A DNA stretch of 64,000 bases from Cellulosimicrobium cellulans (GCF_016921195.1 NZ_JAFGYF010000001.1:558001-622000), one strand, 5' to 3'. Numbered from the stretch's first letter, positions 1 through 9,709 are shown. Numbers and translations are program-made. Notes: generated by a model not told the origin, from the sequence alone.

Positions 1-168
1 GAGGAGCGTGAGCTTGACCCCGACGACGAGGAGCGCGAGCACGAGAGGCAGCGTCCCGACGAGCCACCAGGTGCGCCGGCGCAGCCGCGCGGCGCGGAGC
101 GCGGCGACACCCGTGGGGCGCGGCTTCCGCCGCCCCGTCGGGGGCATGGGGGGAGGGGTCCAGGTCAT
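1..168 (-). CDS. Membrane protein, N-terminal fragment (runs off left edge)
   Basis: Only the first 56 codons are in the window. The ATG overlaps the stop of the upstream VWA gene (ATGA), so it is the last visible gene of the MoxR/VWA operon. The visible part is a basic, proline- and arginine-rich cytoplasmic start followed by a hydrophobic stretch from about residue 37 (WWLVGTLPLVLALLVVG), which looks like one membrane segment with the rest outside. In comparable MoxR-VWA operons a membrane-anchored TPR or BatC/BatE-like protein often follows the VWA pair. That identity is inference from position; no domain can be seen here. Confidence 0.6.
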   Translation of the reverse strand, partial: MTWTPPPMPPTGRRKPRPTGVAALRAARLRRRTWWLVGTLPLVLALLVVGVKLTLL

Positions 169-1349
169 CGCCGGACCTCCACCGCGTCCGCCGTGAGGGC
201 GCCCGACGGCGGTCGCTCGCCGTCGCCCTGCCCGCCCGGCTGCCGTGCGCCCGGGTCGCGCGCGGGTCCCCCGGTCGCCGGCGGCCGGGACGTCGTCGGG
301 CGCACGAGCGAGCGGCTGGCCGAGCGCGACCAGAACCATGCCTCGAGGCCGAGCAGCGCGACGAGCACGAGCGCGAACGGCCAGACCACGGGGCGGTACG
401 CCGTGACGTCGCGTCGTCCGTCGGCCGCGACCTGCTGCGGGTCCACGCCCGCGACGAGCGACGCCGTCTCGGACGGCTCCTGCCGGTGCACGTACGGCAC
501 GCCGAGCTGGTCCGCGAGCGCGGTGAGCGACTCCTCGTCGAGCACGGACAGCGCCTCGACGGGCTCGCCGTCGTCGCTCGGCTGCGACCAGTCGATGATG
601 TACTCCGCGTCCTCGGGGTCCACGTCGGGGTCGTACTCCTTCATGCGCCCGCCCTCGGGCGTGCCGTAGCCGAGCACGGCACCGCCGTCGACGAGCGGGG
701 CCAGCTCGGCGAACGAGCGCGGCTCGCCCTCCGCCGTCTGCTCCCCGTCGGTGAGGAAGAAGACGAGGCGCACGTTCGCGGGGTGCTGCTCGGCGGACCC
801 CTGGAGCGCGGACCGCAGCTCGTCGAGGGGCCGGTCCGTGAGCGAGCCCTGCGAGTACCGCGTGATCTCGCGGTTGAAGGTCTCCGCCCACGACGTGATC
901 GCGCGCGCGTCGGTCGTCAGGGGCAGCTGGCGCGACGCCTGCGAGTCGAACGAGATGATCGAGTAGCGCGCGCCGGGGATCGCCTCGGTGAGGCTCGTGA
1001 TGTCGTGCCGCACGCCGTCGAGCCGCTCCTGGCCGCCCTCGGGCCCGTAGTCCTCGGCCGCCATCGAGCCCGTGCGGTCGACGACGAAGAACATGTCGAC
1101 GTTCGCGACCGACGTGTCGCGGTCCGTCGACGCGACCGACGGCGCGAGCCCGATGATCCCGAGCAGCACCACCGCGCCGGCGCGGCGCAGCCACGCCGCG
1201 CGCGGGGCGCCCGGGCGCGGGACGCCGTCGGGGCCGGGGCGTCCGGCCACGACCGCCTGCCACACCGTGAGGCCGAGCAGCGGCAGGACGAGCAGCGTGA
1301 GCGCCCACACGGGCACGAGCGGCTGGAGCGTCAGTCCGGCGAGGTTCAT
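165..1349 (-). CDS. VWA-domain membrane protein (BatA/BatB-like), second copy
   Basis: 394 aa. Two hydrophobic segments near the N-terminus (about residues 12-33 and 57-72) are followed by a von Willebrand factor A domain whose metal-binding (MIDAS) motif is DRTGS at residues 91-95, with Thr in place of the usual middle Ser. Another membrane segment lies near residues 325-342, before a proline/arginine-rich tail. This is the BatA/BatB arrangement of a VWA domain displayed outside the membrane. It ends 4 nt inside the next gene and begins 7 nt after the other VWA gene, so the operon is tightly coupled. In this family MoxR ATPases are thought to act on the VWA partners as chaperones; the client is unknown. 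Confidence 0.88.
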   Translation of the reverse strand: MNLAGLTLQPLVPVWALTLLVLPLLGLTVWQAVVAGRPGPDGVPRPGAPRAAWLRRAGAVVLLGIIGLAPSVASTDRDTSVANVDMFFVVDRTGSMAAEDYGPEGGQERLDGVRHDITSLTEAIPGARYSIISFDSQASRQLPLTTDARAITSWAETFNREITRYSQGSLTDRPLDELRSALQGSAEQHPANVRLVFFLTDGEQTAEGEPRSFAELAPLVDGGAVLGYGTPEGGRMKEYDPDVDPEDAEYIIDWSQPSDDGEPVEALSVLDEESLTALADQLGVPYVHRQEPSETASLVAGVDPQQVAADGRRDVTAYRPVVWPFALVLVALLGLEAWFWSRSASRSLVRPTTSRPPATGGPARDPGARQPGGQGDGERPPSGALTADAVEVRR

Positions 1350-1356
1350 CGGCCCG

Positions 1357-2451
1357 TCACTCCTTCACCCGCCACGCGACGACGAGCAGCAGCGCGACGC
1401 CGAGGACCGCGACGAGGAACCAGCCCGCGGGCCGGTCCGTGACGATCACCTCGGGCGACGCGTCGAGCTCGACGGCCTGCTGCGCGACGACGTCGTCCAC
1501 CATGCCCTGCACCGCGGCCGGGTCGTCGGCGAGGAAGTAGAGCCCGCCGCCGTCCTCGACCGTGCTGCGGTACTCGGTCTCCTCGGGCGTGCCCTCGTAG
1601 CGCTGCGACCCGCCGAAGATCCCGTGCAGCGTGATGTCGCGCGACGCGACGAGGTCGGCCGCCTGGGGCAGCGTGTAGATCGGCTCGCCGGAGACGTAGT
1701 TGTCGGTCGCGAGGATGATCGAGCGCGAGCGCTCGGTGTCCTCCGCGTCGAACTGGAGCGCGCAGCTCGCGAGCCCGTCGCCGATGAGGCTCGCGCCGGA
1801 GAGGTTCGCGGTCGTGCCCGCGGTGAACTGCGCGTACTCCAGGATCTCGGCGTCGTCGGACCCGCCCGTGTAGTCGAACGTGGAGGGGTCCTTGTCGAGC
1901 GCGTCGATCCCGGCCTGGAGCTCCTCCTGCACGAGCGTGTAGTCGTCGGTGAGCGGAAAGACGGTGCGCGACGAGGAGTTGAAGATCGACAGCGCGATCC
2001 GCTCGCCCTCGAAGTTGTCCACGAGCTCCTGGAACACCTTGAGCACCGCGCCGTCGTACTCGATCATCGAGCCCGACACGTCCAGGCACAGCACGATGTC
2101 GCGCGTGCCGAGCCGGTCGACGACGACGTCCGTCTCGACCGGACGCGCCGCCACCGCCCCGGCGCCGACGACCGCGACGAGCAGTCCCGCCGCCGTCAGG
2201 CCCTGGAGCACGCGGTACCGCCGCACCCACGCCGCGAACGCGGGCACGCGAGCGAGGTACTCGGAGTTCGCGACCCAGAGCACGTCCTCGTCGGTGTCGC
2301 TGGCCCGGCGCCGCCGGGCGAGCCACCAGGCGACCGCACCCGCGGCGAGGACCGCGACGACGAGCGCGCCCCACAGCCACGGCCACAGGATCGACGAGCC
2401 CTGCGGCCCGGGGACGACGGCGGTGCTCGTCGCGAGCGCGTTCCTCACCAT
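1357..2451 (-). CDS. VWA-domain membrane protein (BatA/BatB-like), first copy
   Basis: 364 aa from an ATG (2451) that overlaps the preceding gene by 7 nt. Hydrophobic segments occur at about residues 22-45, 85-102 and near the C-terminus (WFLVAVLGVALLLVVAW). The VWA domain has a canonical MIDAS, DVSGS at residues 124-128. The reading frame stays open upstream to 2907, but that part lies antisense-shifted over the previous gene and has no protein-like composition, so the internal ATG was chosen. It pairs with the downstream VWA gene, whose MIDAS is variant (DRTGS). The two probably form a pair on the same membrane face. Confidence 0.9.
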   Translation of the reverse strand: MVRNALATSTAVVPGPQGSSILWPWLWGALVVAVLAAGAVAWWLARRRRASDTDEDVLWVANSEYLARVPAFAAWVRRYRVLQGLTAAGLLVAVVGAGAVAARPVETDVVVDRLGTRDIVLCLDVSGSMIEYDGAVLKVFQELVDNFEGERIALSIFNSSSRTVFPLTDDYTLVQEELQAGIDALDKDPSTFDYTGGSDDAEILEYAQFTAGTTANLSGASLIGDGLASCALQFDAEDTERSRSIILATDNYVSGEPIYTLPQAADLVASRDITLHGIFGGSQRYEGTPEETEYRSTVEDGGGLYFLADDPAAVQGMVDDVVAQQAVELDASPEVIVTDRPAGWFLVAVLGVALLLVVAWRVKE

Positions 2452-2948
2452 CCGCGCACCACCGATCGCGCGCGGTCGATCGAGTCCTCGGCGTCGGTCG
2501 CGCGGGCCGCCGGGTCGTTGTCGTGGTCCGCGAACGACGGCCGGTAGTAGCGCGCGATGAGCTGCGTGAGGCGCCCGGCCTCGCTGAGCTGCTGGATCTC
2601 CGAGAGCGTCATGGACGACGCGTCCTGGCCCAGCCGGCCCGTGGCGAAGCCCCGCATCTCGGCGGAGAGCGCGAGGTGCAGCGTGCGCTCGTCGAGCTCG
2701 CCCGCGCGGAACCGCTCCGCGACGGCGTCCAGCCGCCGCTCGTACTCGGCGCGCAGCGACGCGTAGGGGTCGTACGGGCCGGTGGGGAGCAGGGGTGCGG
2801 GCGGCGGCGCGGCCTTCTCCGCCGCGCTCGCGCGCGTCAGCCAGACGACCAGGAACACGACGGCGGCCGCCGCGAGGATCAGCGCGATCCCCAGGACGGT
2901 CCACCACCCCGAGTAGCCCACGGGGTCGACGAGCTCATCGACGGGCAC
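2445..2948 (-). CDS. Small single-pass membrane protein of the MoxR/VWA operon
   Basis: 167 aa. One clear membrane segment (about residues 15-37) near the N-terminus is followed by a cytoplasmic helical region with heptad-like charged residues (EYERRLDAVAERFRAGELDERTLH). It overlaps the DUF58 gene upstream by 14 nt and the VWA gene downstream by 7 nt, so it is translated as part of the MoxR-DUF58-x-VWA-VWA cluster. A DUF4381-like protein often holds this slot in other bacteria. I do not see enough conserved residues to assign that family. Confidence 0.75.
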   Translation of the reverse strand: MPVDELVDPVGYSGWWTVLGIALILAAAAVVFLVVWLTRASAAEKAAPPPAPLLPTGPYDPYASLRAEYERRLDAVAERFRAGELDERTLHLALSAEMRGFATGRLGQDASSMTLSEIQQLSEAGRLTQLIARYYRPSFADHDNDPAARATDAEDSIDRARSVVRGW

Positions 2949-3837
2949 GCTTCTGCCTCCCCAGGAGCTCGACGAACCGCTGCACCACGTCGTCCGACCC
3001 CTCGACGAGCACGCCCTCGACCTGGAGGCTGCGCAGCCGCTCCGCGACCTCGGCCCGGCGCGCGGCGAGGGCCTGGGCCGCGGACTCGGCGAGCGCGGCC
3101 CGGCCGCGCAGGAACGCCGGCAGGCGCAGCGTCCCGTCGACGTCCGCGACGTCGCCGGTGGCGTGCCGCCCCGCGCCCGCGCCGACGGGGGAGAGGTCCG
3201 CGACCTGGACGACCATGACCTCGTGGCGCACGCGCAGCGACCGCAGGAGCTGCTCGTGCTCGGCGGCGGGTCGCGCCTCGTCGGTCACGACCACGATCAG
3301 CGAGCGGCGCCGGAAGGCGGAGCGGGCGCGGTCGAGCGGCCGCGTCAGGTCGCTCGGCGGCGCGTCGGGCCGCCACAGGTCCTCGACGGTCCGCAGCAGC
3401 ACCTCGAGGTCGCGCGTGCTGGCGCGCGGCGGGAGCTGGGAAAGACGCTCGGCGTCCCCCGCGACGAGCGCGACCCGGTCGCCCCGGTCGCGCGCGAGGT
3501 AGGCCACGAGGGCGCAGCAGAAGCCCGCGACCTCCGCCTTGGTCTCGCCGCTCGGGGCGGTCGCGCCCATCGTGCGGCCGGTGTCGACGACGAGCACGAG
3601 GTTGAGGTTCGACTCGCGCACGAACCGGCGGATGATCGGCAGTCCGGCGCGCGCCGACGACTTCCAGTCGATGTCCCCGACGTCCTCGCCCGGCGCGTAC
3701 AGGTGCAGGTCGTCGAAGTCCTGGCCGTGCCCCTTGAAGACCGACCGGTGCCGTCCCTCGAGCAGGCCGGACGCCCGGCGCGCGACCGGGAGGTCGAGCC
3801 GGGCCCTGACCTGGGCGAGACGGGAGACGTCGGGCAC
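2935..3837 (-). CDS. DUF58 domain-containing protein
   Basis: 300 aa from a GTG at 3837; no in-frame ATG is available between it and the moxR stop. The DUF58 signature is present at residues 36-63 (GHGQDFDDLHLYAPGEDV... then DIDWKSSARAG), followed by a degenerate VWA-type strand (VDTGRTM, 84-90) in which the metal motif is not intact. It sits 32 nt after moxR and overlaps the next gene, the standard MoxR-DUF58-VWA order. DUF58 proteins are accessory, VWA-like partners of MoxR ATPases, here without a membrane segment. Biochemical function is not established for the family. Confidence 0.9.
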   Translation of the reverse strand: MPDVSRLAQVRARLDLPVARRASGLLEGRHRSVFKGHGQDFDDLHLYAPGEDVGDIDWKSSARAGLPIIRRFVRESNLNLVLVVDTGRTMGATAPSGETKAEVAGFCCALVAYLARDRGDRVALVAGDAERLSQLPPRASTRDLEVLLRTVEDLWRPDAPPSDLTRPLDRARSAFRRRSLIVVVTDEARPAAEHEQLLRSLRVRHEVMVVQVADLSPVGAGAGRHATGDVADVDGTLRLPAFLRGRAALAESAAQALAARRAEVAERLRSLQVEGVLVEGSDDVVQRFVELLGRQKRARR

Positions 3838-3869
3838 GTGGTGCTCTCTCGGGAGGGTGCGGGGGTCGC

Positions 3870-4868
3870 TCAGGGCGTCGGGACGGCGTCGAACACCGCG
3901 TCCACGAGCTGCTCCGGCGGCACGTTGTTGGCGAGCGCGTCGAACGTGCGCACGAGGCGGTGCCGCAGCACCGAGTAGCGCACCGCCTTGATGTCGTCCG
4001 GGATGACGTACGCGCGGCCCGCGAGGATCGCGAGCGCCTGGCCCACGCGCATGAGCGCGATGCCCCCACGCGGCGACGCGCCCACGCGCACGTGGCGGTC
4101 GAGGCCGGGGATCGGGCGCGGGCCGGAGAACCGCGTCGTGTTGATGAGGTCGACGACGTAGCGCTTGATGGAGTCGTCCACGTACACGTCGTCGACCAGG
4201 CCGCGCAGGAAGCGCACGTCGTCGAGCGAGATCGGCTGCGCCGTGAGGGGTTGCGTCATCTGACCGGTCGCGATGCGCTGGAGGATCTCGAGCTCCTGCG
4301 GCGGCGTCGGGTAGGTGAGCACCTCCTTCATGAGGAAGCGGTCCATCTGGGCCTCGGGGAGCACGTACGTGCCCTCCTCCTCGATGGGGTTCTGCGTCGC
4401 GAGCACCATGAACGGGTCCGGCAGCGCGAAGTTCTCCCCGCCGATCGACGTCTGCTTCTCCTGCATCGCCTCGAGCATCGCCGACTGCGTCTTGGCCGAC
4501 GAGCGGTTGATCTCGTCGAGCAGCACGACGTTGGCGTGCACCGGGCCGAGCTGCGTCGTGAACTCGCCGGTCGCGTAGTTGAAGATCTGCGTGCCGACGA
4601 TGTCGTTCGGCATGAGGTCGGGCGTGCACTGGATGCGGTGGAACGAGCCGTCGACCGCCGCGGCGAGCGTCTGCGCCGCCGTCGTCTTGGCGAGCCCCGG
4701 CACGGACTCGAGGAGGATGTGGCCGCCCGCGAGGAGCGAGCTGACGAGCGCCGTGCGCAGCGCGTCCTGGCCGACGACGCGCTGGTCGAAGACCTGGCCG
4801 ACGCGCTTGAGCAGGTGGCTCGCGCGGTCGAGGTCCTGCGTCGAGATGCTGCCGTGCCCTGCGGCCAT
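3870..4868 (-). CDS. MoxR family AAA+ ATPase
   Basis: 332 aa. The start at ATG 4868 is fixed by GGAGGA 7 nt upstream; an in-frame extension to 5033 is compositionally non-coding. Walker A is SVPGLAKTT (Lys61), Walker B is VVLLDEINR (Asp118, Glu119), and an ATQNP sensor-1 stretch and a C-terminal lid follow. MoxR proteins are hexameric ATPases that act on VWA-domain clients, and here it is the first gene of the DUF58-VWA-VWA operon. The 251 bp upstream contain the divergent promoter of the CopD/CtaG gene. I see no specific operator there. Confidence 0.95.
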   Translation of the reverse strand: MAAGHGSISTQDLDRASHLLKRVGQVFDQRVVGQDALRTALVSSLLAGGHILLESVPGLAKTTAAQTLAAAVDGSFHRIQCTPDLMPNDIVGTQIFNYATGEFTTQLGPVHANVVLLDEINRSSAKTQSAMLEAMQEKQTSIGGENFALPDPFMVLATQNPIEEEGTYVLPEAQMDRFLMKEVLTYPTPPQELEILQRIATGQMTQPLTAQPISLDDVRFLRGLVDDVYVDDSIKRYVVDLINTTRFSGPRPIPGLDRHVRVGASPRGGIALMRVGQALAILAGRAYVIPDDIKAVRYSVLRHRLVRTFDALANNVPPEQLVDAVFDAVPTP

Positions 4869-5107
4869 CGATCGTCCTCCGGGTCGTGCGTGGGTCGTGC
4901 GGGTGTGGTCCCGTGCGCGGCCGGAAGGGTGGACGAGTCGTCTCCGGCCCCCGGCGAACCCGGCCCAGTATGCCAGCGGGACCCCCGCCGGACCCGGCGC
5001 CGCCCACAGGTCCGGGTGGGGAGAGGTACCCACCCGTTCCGCGCACGGGCGCCACCAGGGCCCCCGGGTCGTCCACAGGCGATGACCGACGGGGCCCGCG
5101 CGCTCGA

Positions 5108-5122
5108 TACCCTGGACCGGTG
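5108..5122 (+). promoter_or_regulatory. Leaderless-type promoter of the CopD/CtaG gene
   Basis: TACCCT at 5108-5113, a 6-nt spacer, then the GTG start at 5120. With a start site about 7 nt after the -10 box the transcript would begin at the start codon. No Shine-Dalgarno sequence is visible. The same geometry recurs before many genes of this window. Confidence 0.5.
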
Positions 5123-7273
5123 ACCACGACTGCCCTGCGCCGCGCGCCGTCGGACGCCCGACCCGCGAACCCGTGGTGGCTCGTCCTCGCCGGACCGTTC
5201 GCGGTCGTCGTCGCCGTCGTCGCCGTGCTCGCCGCCGGCGCGTTCTCGGCCGCGTTCACCGTCCCGGCCGGCTTCCCCGACCCGGGTGCGCTCGCGCGCC
5301 TCGGCACCCCGGTCGTCACGGTCCTCACCGAGCTCTCCGTCGCGCTGACGCTCGGCTCGCTCGTCCTCGCGGCGTGCGTGCTGCCGGCCGGGACGCCGGT
5401 CCGCAAGGCGCTCGGGGTCGCGGGCGCGGCGGCCGCGACGTGGGCCGTGCTGTCGGTCGTGCAGGTCGTGCTGCGCTACTCCTCGATCTCGAGCACGCCC
5501 GTCACGGGCCCGACGTTCGGCGACCAGCTCGGCCTCTTCGTCTCGCAGGTCAGCCTGGGTCGCAACTACCTCGCGATCGTCGTGGTCGCGGCGCTGACGT
5601 CCGCCGCCGCGCTCGCGGTGCGCAGCGCGACGGGCGCGATGTGGACGGCCGCGCTCGCGCTCGTCGCGATCGCGATGCAGGCCAACACGGGTCACGCCGC
5701 GGGAGCGGTGAGCCACGAGCTCGCCGTCTCCTCGATGTTCCTCCACCTGGCCGGCGCGGCGCTGTGGGTCGGTGGCCTGGGGACGCTCGCCGTCGTACGC
5801 GTGCGCGGCGGGCTGGGTCGTGCGGACTTCGCGGCGTCCGTCGCGCGGTACTCCGCGATCGCGCTGTGGTGCTACGTCGCCGTCGCCGTCTCCGGGATCG
5901 CGAACGCGAGCATCCGCGTCGACACGCTCGCGGGACTCACCACCGACTACGGCATCCTCCTGCTCACCAAGCTCGCGCTCCTGCTCGTCCTGGGCGCCGT
6001 CGGGTTCGCGCACCGCGAGCTCGTCGTGCGACGGCTCGCCGGCCCGACGGCGGTCGCGCGGGCGGGCGCCGACCGTGCGTCGGCGAAGGGGTCGCCGAAG
6101 GTCGCCGCGAAGGGCTCGAAGAGCTCGTCGGGCAAGTCCACGCAGGGGGTGACGTCGTCGTCCACGGGCGCGAGGGGTGCCGCCGCGGAGGGCACGCGCT
6201 GGCTGTTCTGGCGCCTGGTCGCGGTCGAGCTCGCGATCATGGGCGCGGTGTCCGGCGTCGCCGTCGCGCTCGGGTCGACCGCACCGCCGGTGCCGCAGGA
6301 GGAGCCGCTCGACAGCTCCGCCGCGTACCAGGTGACCGGGCACGCGCTGCCCCCCGAGCCGACGCTGGCGCGCTGGTTCACCGAGTGGCGCTGGGACCTG
6401 CTGCCCGCGTTCGCGTGCGTCGCGGCGCTCGTCGTCTACCTGGGGTGGGTGCGCCGGCTCGCGAAGCGCGGCGACTCGTGGTCGGTGGGCCGCACGGTCT
6501 CGTGGTGCATCGGCATCCTCATCCTCTTCTGGGTGACCTCGGGTGGGCCCGCCATGTACGGGCACGTGCTGTTCAGCGCGCACATGGTCCAGCACATGAT
6601 CCTCGCGATGGTCGTGCCGATCTTCCTCGTGCTCGCGGCGCCGGTGACGCTGCTCGTGCGGGCCGTCCCACCGCGCAAGGACGGGTCGCGCGGGCCGCGC
6701 GAGTGGGCGCTCGCGGTCGTGACGTCCCGCGTGGGCCAGTTCTTCGCCAACCCGATCGTCGCCGCGGTGAACTTCGCCGGCTCGATGATCGTCTTCTACT
6801 ACACGCCGGCGTTCGAGTACGCCCTGACGACGTACGCCGGGCACCTCGCGATGCTCGCGCACTTCACGCTCGCGGGGTACCTGTTCGCCAACGCGCTCGT
6901 CGGGATCGACCCCGGCCCGCACCGGCCGCCCTACCCGCAGCGCCTGCTCCTGCTCTTCGCGACTATGGCGTTCCACGCCTTCTTCGGCGTCTCGCTGACG
7001 TCGGGCGAGGTGCTCCTCGTGCCGGAGTGGTTCGGCCTGCTCGGCCGCGAGTGGGGCCCGAGCGCCATCGCCGACCAGCAGCGCGGGGGCGGCGTCGCCT
7101 GGGGCATCGGCGAGCTCCCGACGCTGATCCTCGCCATCGTCGTCGCGGTCATGTGGACGCGCTCGGACGAGCGCGAGGCCAAGCGTCGCGACCGTCAGGC
7201 CGACCGCGACGGCGACGCCGAGCTTCAGGAGTACAACGCCATGCTCGCCGAGATGTCGAAGCGCGACGACTGA
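5120..7273 (+). CDS. Fused CopD copper-resistance / CtaG cytochrome c oxidase assembly protein
   Basis: 717 aa, polytopic. The N-terminal half (about 1-310) is CopD-like, with conserved His in membrane helices (NTGHAAGAVSHELAVSSMFLHLAGAALWVGG). A low-complexity Lys/Ser/Gly cytoplasmic linker spans about residues 315-357. The C-terminal half is CtaG-like, with HMVQHMIL and later HLAMLAHFTLAG histidine-bearing helices. This fusion is common in actinobacteria and is thought to move copper across the membrane for insertion into cytochrome oxidase. The GTG start at 5120 was chosen because the upstream in-frame region is not protein-like and because a TACCCT box lies 6 nt before it. It stands alone, divergent from moxR. 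Confidence 0.9.
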   Translation: MTTTALRRAPSDARPANPWWLVLAGPFAVVVAVVAVLAAGAFSAAFTVPAGFPDPGALARLGTPVVTVLTELSVALTLGSLVLAACVLPAGTPVRKALGVAGAAAATWAVLSVVQVVLRYSSISSTPVTGPTFGDQLGLFVSQVSLGRNYLAIVVVAALTSAAALAVRSATGAMWTAALALVAIAMQANTGHAAGAVSHELAVSSMFLHLAGAALWVGGLGTLAVVRVRGGLGRADFAASVARYSAIALWCYVAVAVSGIANASIRVDTLAGLTTDYGILLLTKLALLLVLGAVGFAHRELVVRRLAGPTAVARAGADRASAKGSPKVAAKGSKSSSGKSTQGVTSSSTGARGAAAEGTRWLFWRLVAVELAIMGAVSGVAVALGSTAPPVPQEEPLDSSAAYQVTGHALPPEPTLARWFTEWRWDLLPAFACVAALVVYLGWVRRLAKRGDSWSVGRTVSWCIGILILFWVTSGGPAMYGHVLFSAHMVQHMILAMVVPIFLVLAAPVTLLVRAVPPRKDGSRGPREWALAVVTSRVGQFFANPIVAAVNFAGSMIVFYYTPAFEYALTTYAGHLAMLAHFTLAGYLFANALVGIDPGPHRPPYPQRLLLLFATMAFHAFFGVSLTSGEVLLVPEWFGLLGREWGPSAIADQQRGGGVAWGIGELPTLILAIVVAVMWTRSDEREAKRRDRQADRDGDAELQEYNAMLAEMSKRDD

Positions 7274-7396
7274 CTGACACCGCCCGCGCCGCCGAGCGCG
7301 ACCTTGCGGTCGGCCTCGGGCCGATCACGAGCAGCCCCGCGGTCGGCGCGCCGGGGCGGGGGCGAGCGGGGGCGGGAGCCGTGATAGGACGTACGG

Positions 7397-9709
7397 GTGA
7401 GTAACGACGCCGCCACGCCCGGTACCTCCGACTCGTCCGAGACCCCGTTCCACGACCTCGACCACTACCTCGCGATCCCGCGGGTCGGAGGGCTCGCGCT
7501 CTCGCCCGACGGCGCGCGTCTGGTCACGACCGTGCAGACGCTCGACCCGAAGCGCACGGGGTACCGGACCGCGCTGTGGGAGGTCGATCCCGCGGGCGAA
7601 GCCCCGGCGCGTCGGCTCACGCGCAGCGCCACGGGCGAGTCGAGCGCGACGTTCACGGGTGCGGGCGACGTGCTCTTCACGTCGGCACGGCCCGACCCCG
7701 ACGGCGGGTCCGACGACGACCCGAAGGCCGCGCTGTGGCTGCTCCCGGCGACGGGCGGTGAGGCGCGCGTCGTCGCGACGGCGCCCGCGGGCGTGAGCGG
7801 CCCGCTCGCGGCCACGGACGCGCCGGTCGTGTCCGTGGCGGCGTCGGTGCTCCCGAGCGCTCGCGACCTCGCGCACGACGCGGAGCTCCGGTCCGCGCGC
7901 AAGGACGCCAAGGTCGCAGCGATCCTCCACAGCGCGTACCCCGTGCGCCAGTGGGACCACGACCGCGGCCCGGACGAGGCGCACCGGTTCGTCGGTGACC
8001 TCACGACCCTCGCCGACGAGCCCGTCCAGCCGCTCCCGTCGCCGGCCGCGCCGGCCGACGCAGGGGCGGACGACGCCACCGCGGCGAACGAGACCGCGCG
8101 CCACGACCGCCGGCTCCTCGACCTGCGTGACGTCACCCGCGGCGTCGAGCAGGGCTCCGCGCCGGGCCGCGCGCTGCACGAGCACGCCGCGGACCTGTCC
8201 GCCGACGGCACGACCCTCGTCACGACGTGGCAGGTGGCCGGTCCCGGGCCGCAGGTGCGCAACACGCTCGTCGCGATCGACACGGCGACGGGCGCGCGCC
8301 GCACGCTCGTCGACGAGCCGCGGGCGGAGGCGCACTGGCCGCGCATCTCGCCCGACGGCGCGTGGGTGGCGTTCGTGCGCGAGACCGTCTCGACGCCGCA
8401 CCAGGCGCCGGAGGAGAGCCTCGCCGTCGTGCCGCTGCACGCGCCGGACGCGCCGGCGGGGACCGCGGAGGGGCACGACGACTCGGCGACGACGCGCGCG
8501 GAGAACCATGCGACCCCGCGCACGCTCGTGCCGCACTGGGACCGGTGGCCGACGTCGCTGCGCTGGCTGCCCGACGGCTCGGGCCTGCTCGTCACGGCCG
8601 ACGACGACGGCCGCGGGCCGGTCTTCCTCGTTCCCTTCTCGCCGGACGGGACGGCGGAGAACGGCACCGCCGAGCGCGTGACGAGCGACGACGCCGTCTT
8701 CACCGACGTGCAGGTCGCTCCCGACGGCCGCACGGCGTACGCGCTGCGGACCAGCTACCTCGAGCCGTCGCACCCGGTCCGCATCGACCTCGGGGCGTTC
8801 CTCGGTTCCGGTACGTCGGGCAGCCGCACGCCCGTGCCCGCGACGCCGCTGCGCGGACCGGTCGCGACGCCCGACCTGCCGGGCACGCTCGTCGACGTCG
8901 AGACCGCCGCGTCGGACGACGTGCGCGTGCGCGGCTGGCTCGCGCTGCCGCACGGGGCGTCCGCCGAGAACCCGGCACCCTTGCTGCTGTGGATCCACGG
9001 CGGCCCGCTCGGGTCGTGGAACGCGTGGAGCTGGCGCTGGAACCCGTGGCTGATGGTCGCCCGGGGGTACGCGGTCCTGCTCCCGGACCCCGCGCTGTCG
9101 ACCGGGTACGGCCAGGACTTCGTGCAGCGCGGCTGGGGGGCGTGGGGCAAGGCCCCGTACACGGACCTGCTCGCGATCACCGACGCGGTGGAGGCGCGTC
9201 CCGAGGTCGACGCGACCCGGACGGCCGCGATGGGCGGGTCGTTCGGCGGGTACATGGCGAACTGGGTCGCCGGCCACACGGACCGCTTCCGCGCGATCGT
9301 CACGCACGCGAGCCTGTGGGCGCTCGACCAGTTCGGCCCGACGACGGACCACGCGTACTACTGGGCGCGCGAGATGACGCCGGAGATGGCGCTCGAGAAC
9401 AGCCCGCACCGGTTCGTCCAGGACATCGTCACGCCGATGCTCGTGATCCACGGCGACAAGGACTACCGCGTCCCGATCGGTGAGGGGCTGCGGCTCTGGT
9501 ACGAGCTGCTCCAGTCGTCGGGCCTGCCCGCCGGGGCCGACGGCGAGACGGTGCACCGGTTCCTGTTCTACCCCGACGAGAACCACTGGATCCTCCAGCC
9601 GCAGCACGCGAAGGTCTGGTACCAGGTGGTGCTCGCGTTCCTCGCGGAGCACGTCCTCGGCGCCACGCCGGGCGAGGGCGACGCGGAGCTGCCGACGACG
9701 CTCGGCTGA
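7397..9709 (+). CDS. S9 family serine peptidase (prolyl oligopeptidase / acylaminoacyl peptidase type)
   Basis: 770 aa, no signal peptide, probably cytoplasmic. The N-terminal two thirds hold repeated SPDG motifs of a seven-bladed propeller. The C-terminal alpha/beta-hydrolase domain carries the triad Ser615 (GGSFGGY), Asp689 (HGDKDYRVP) and His730 (DENHW). The oxyanion region WIHGGPLGSWN is present. Such enzymes cleave short peptides or acylated N-termini. GTG start at 7397 follows a TAGGAC box with a 6-nt spacer, so it is probably leaderless and transcribed independently of the gene 123 bp upstream. It ends before a strong hairpin at 9733. Confidence 0.93.
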   Translation: MSNDAATPGTSDSSETPFHDLDHYLAIPRVGGLALSPDGARLVTTVQTLDPKRTGYRTALWEVDPAGEAPARRLTRSATGESSATFTGAGDVLFTSARPDPDGGSDDDPKAALWLLPATGGEARVVATAPAGVSGPLAATDAPVVSVAASVLPSARDLAHDAELRSARKDAKVAAILHSAYPVRQWDHDRGPDEAHRFVGDLTTLADEPVQPLPSPAAPADAGADDATAANETARHDRRLLDLRDVTRGVEQGSAPGRALHEHAADLSADGTTLVTTWQVAGPGPQVRNTLVAIDTATGARRTLVDEPRAEAHWPRISPDGAWVAFVRETVSTPHQAPEESLAVVPLHAPDAPAGTAEGHDDSATTRAENHATPRTLVPHWDRWPTSLRWLPDGSGLLVTADDDGRGPVFLVPFSPDGTAENGTAERVTSDDAVFTDVQVAPDGRTAYALRTSYLEPSHPVRIDLGAFLGSGTSGSRTPVPATPLRGPVATPDLPGTLVDVETAASDDVRVRGWLALPHGASAENPAPLLLWIHGGPLGSWNAWSWRWNPWLMVARGYAVLLPDPALSTGYGQDFVQRGWGAWGKAPYTDLLAITDAVEARPEVDATRTAAMGGSFGGYMANWVAGHTDRFRAIVTHASLWALDQFGPTTDHAYYWAREMTPEMALENSPHRFVQDIVTPMLVIHGDKDYRVPIGEGLRLWYELLQSSGLPAGADGETVHRFLFYPDENHWILQPQHAKVWYQVVLAFLAEHVLGATPGEGDAELPTTLG

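Noticed and set aside
7274-7396. Terminator after the CopD/CtaG gene
   Set aside because: A weak dyad (GGTCGGC/GCCGATC near 7310) is present, but pairing is poor and comparable stems arise by chance at this GC content.
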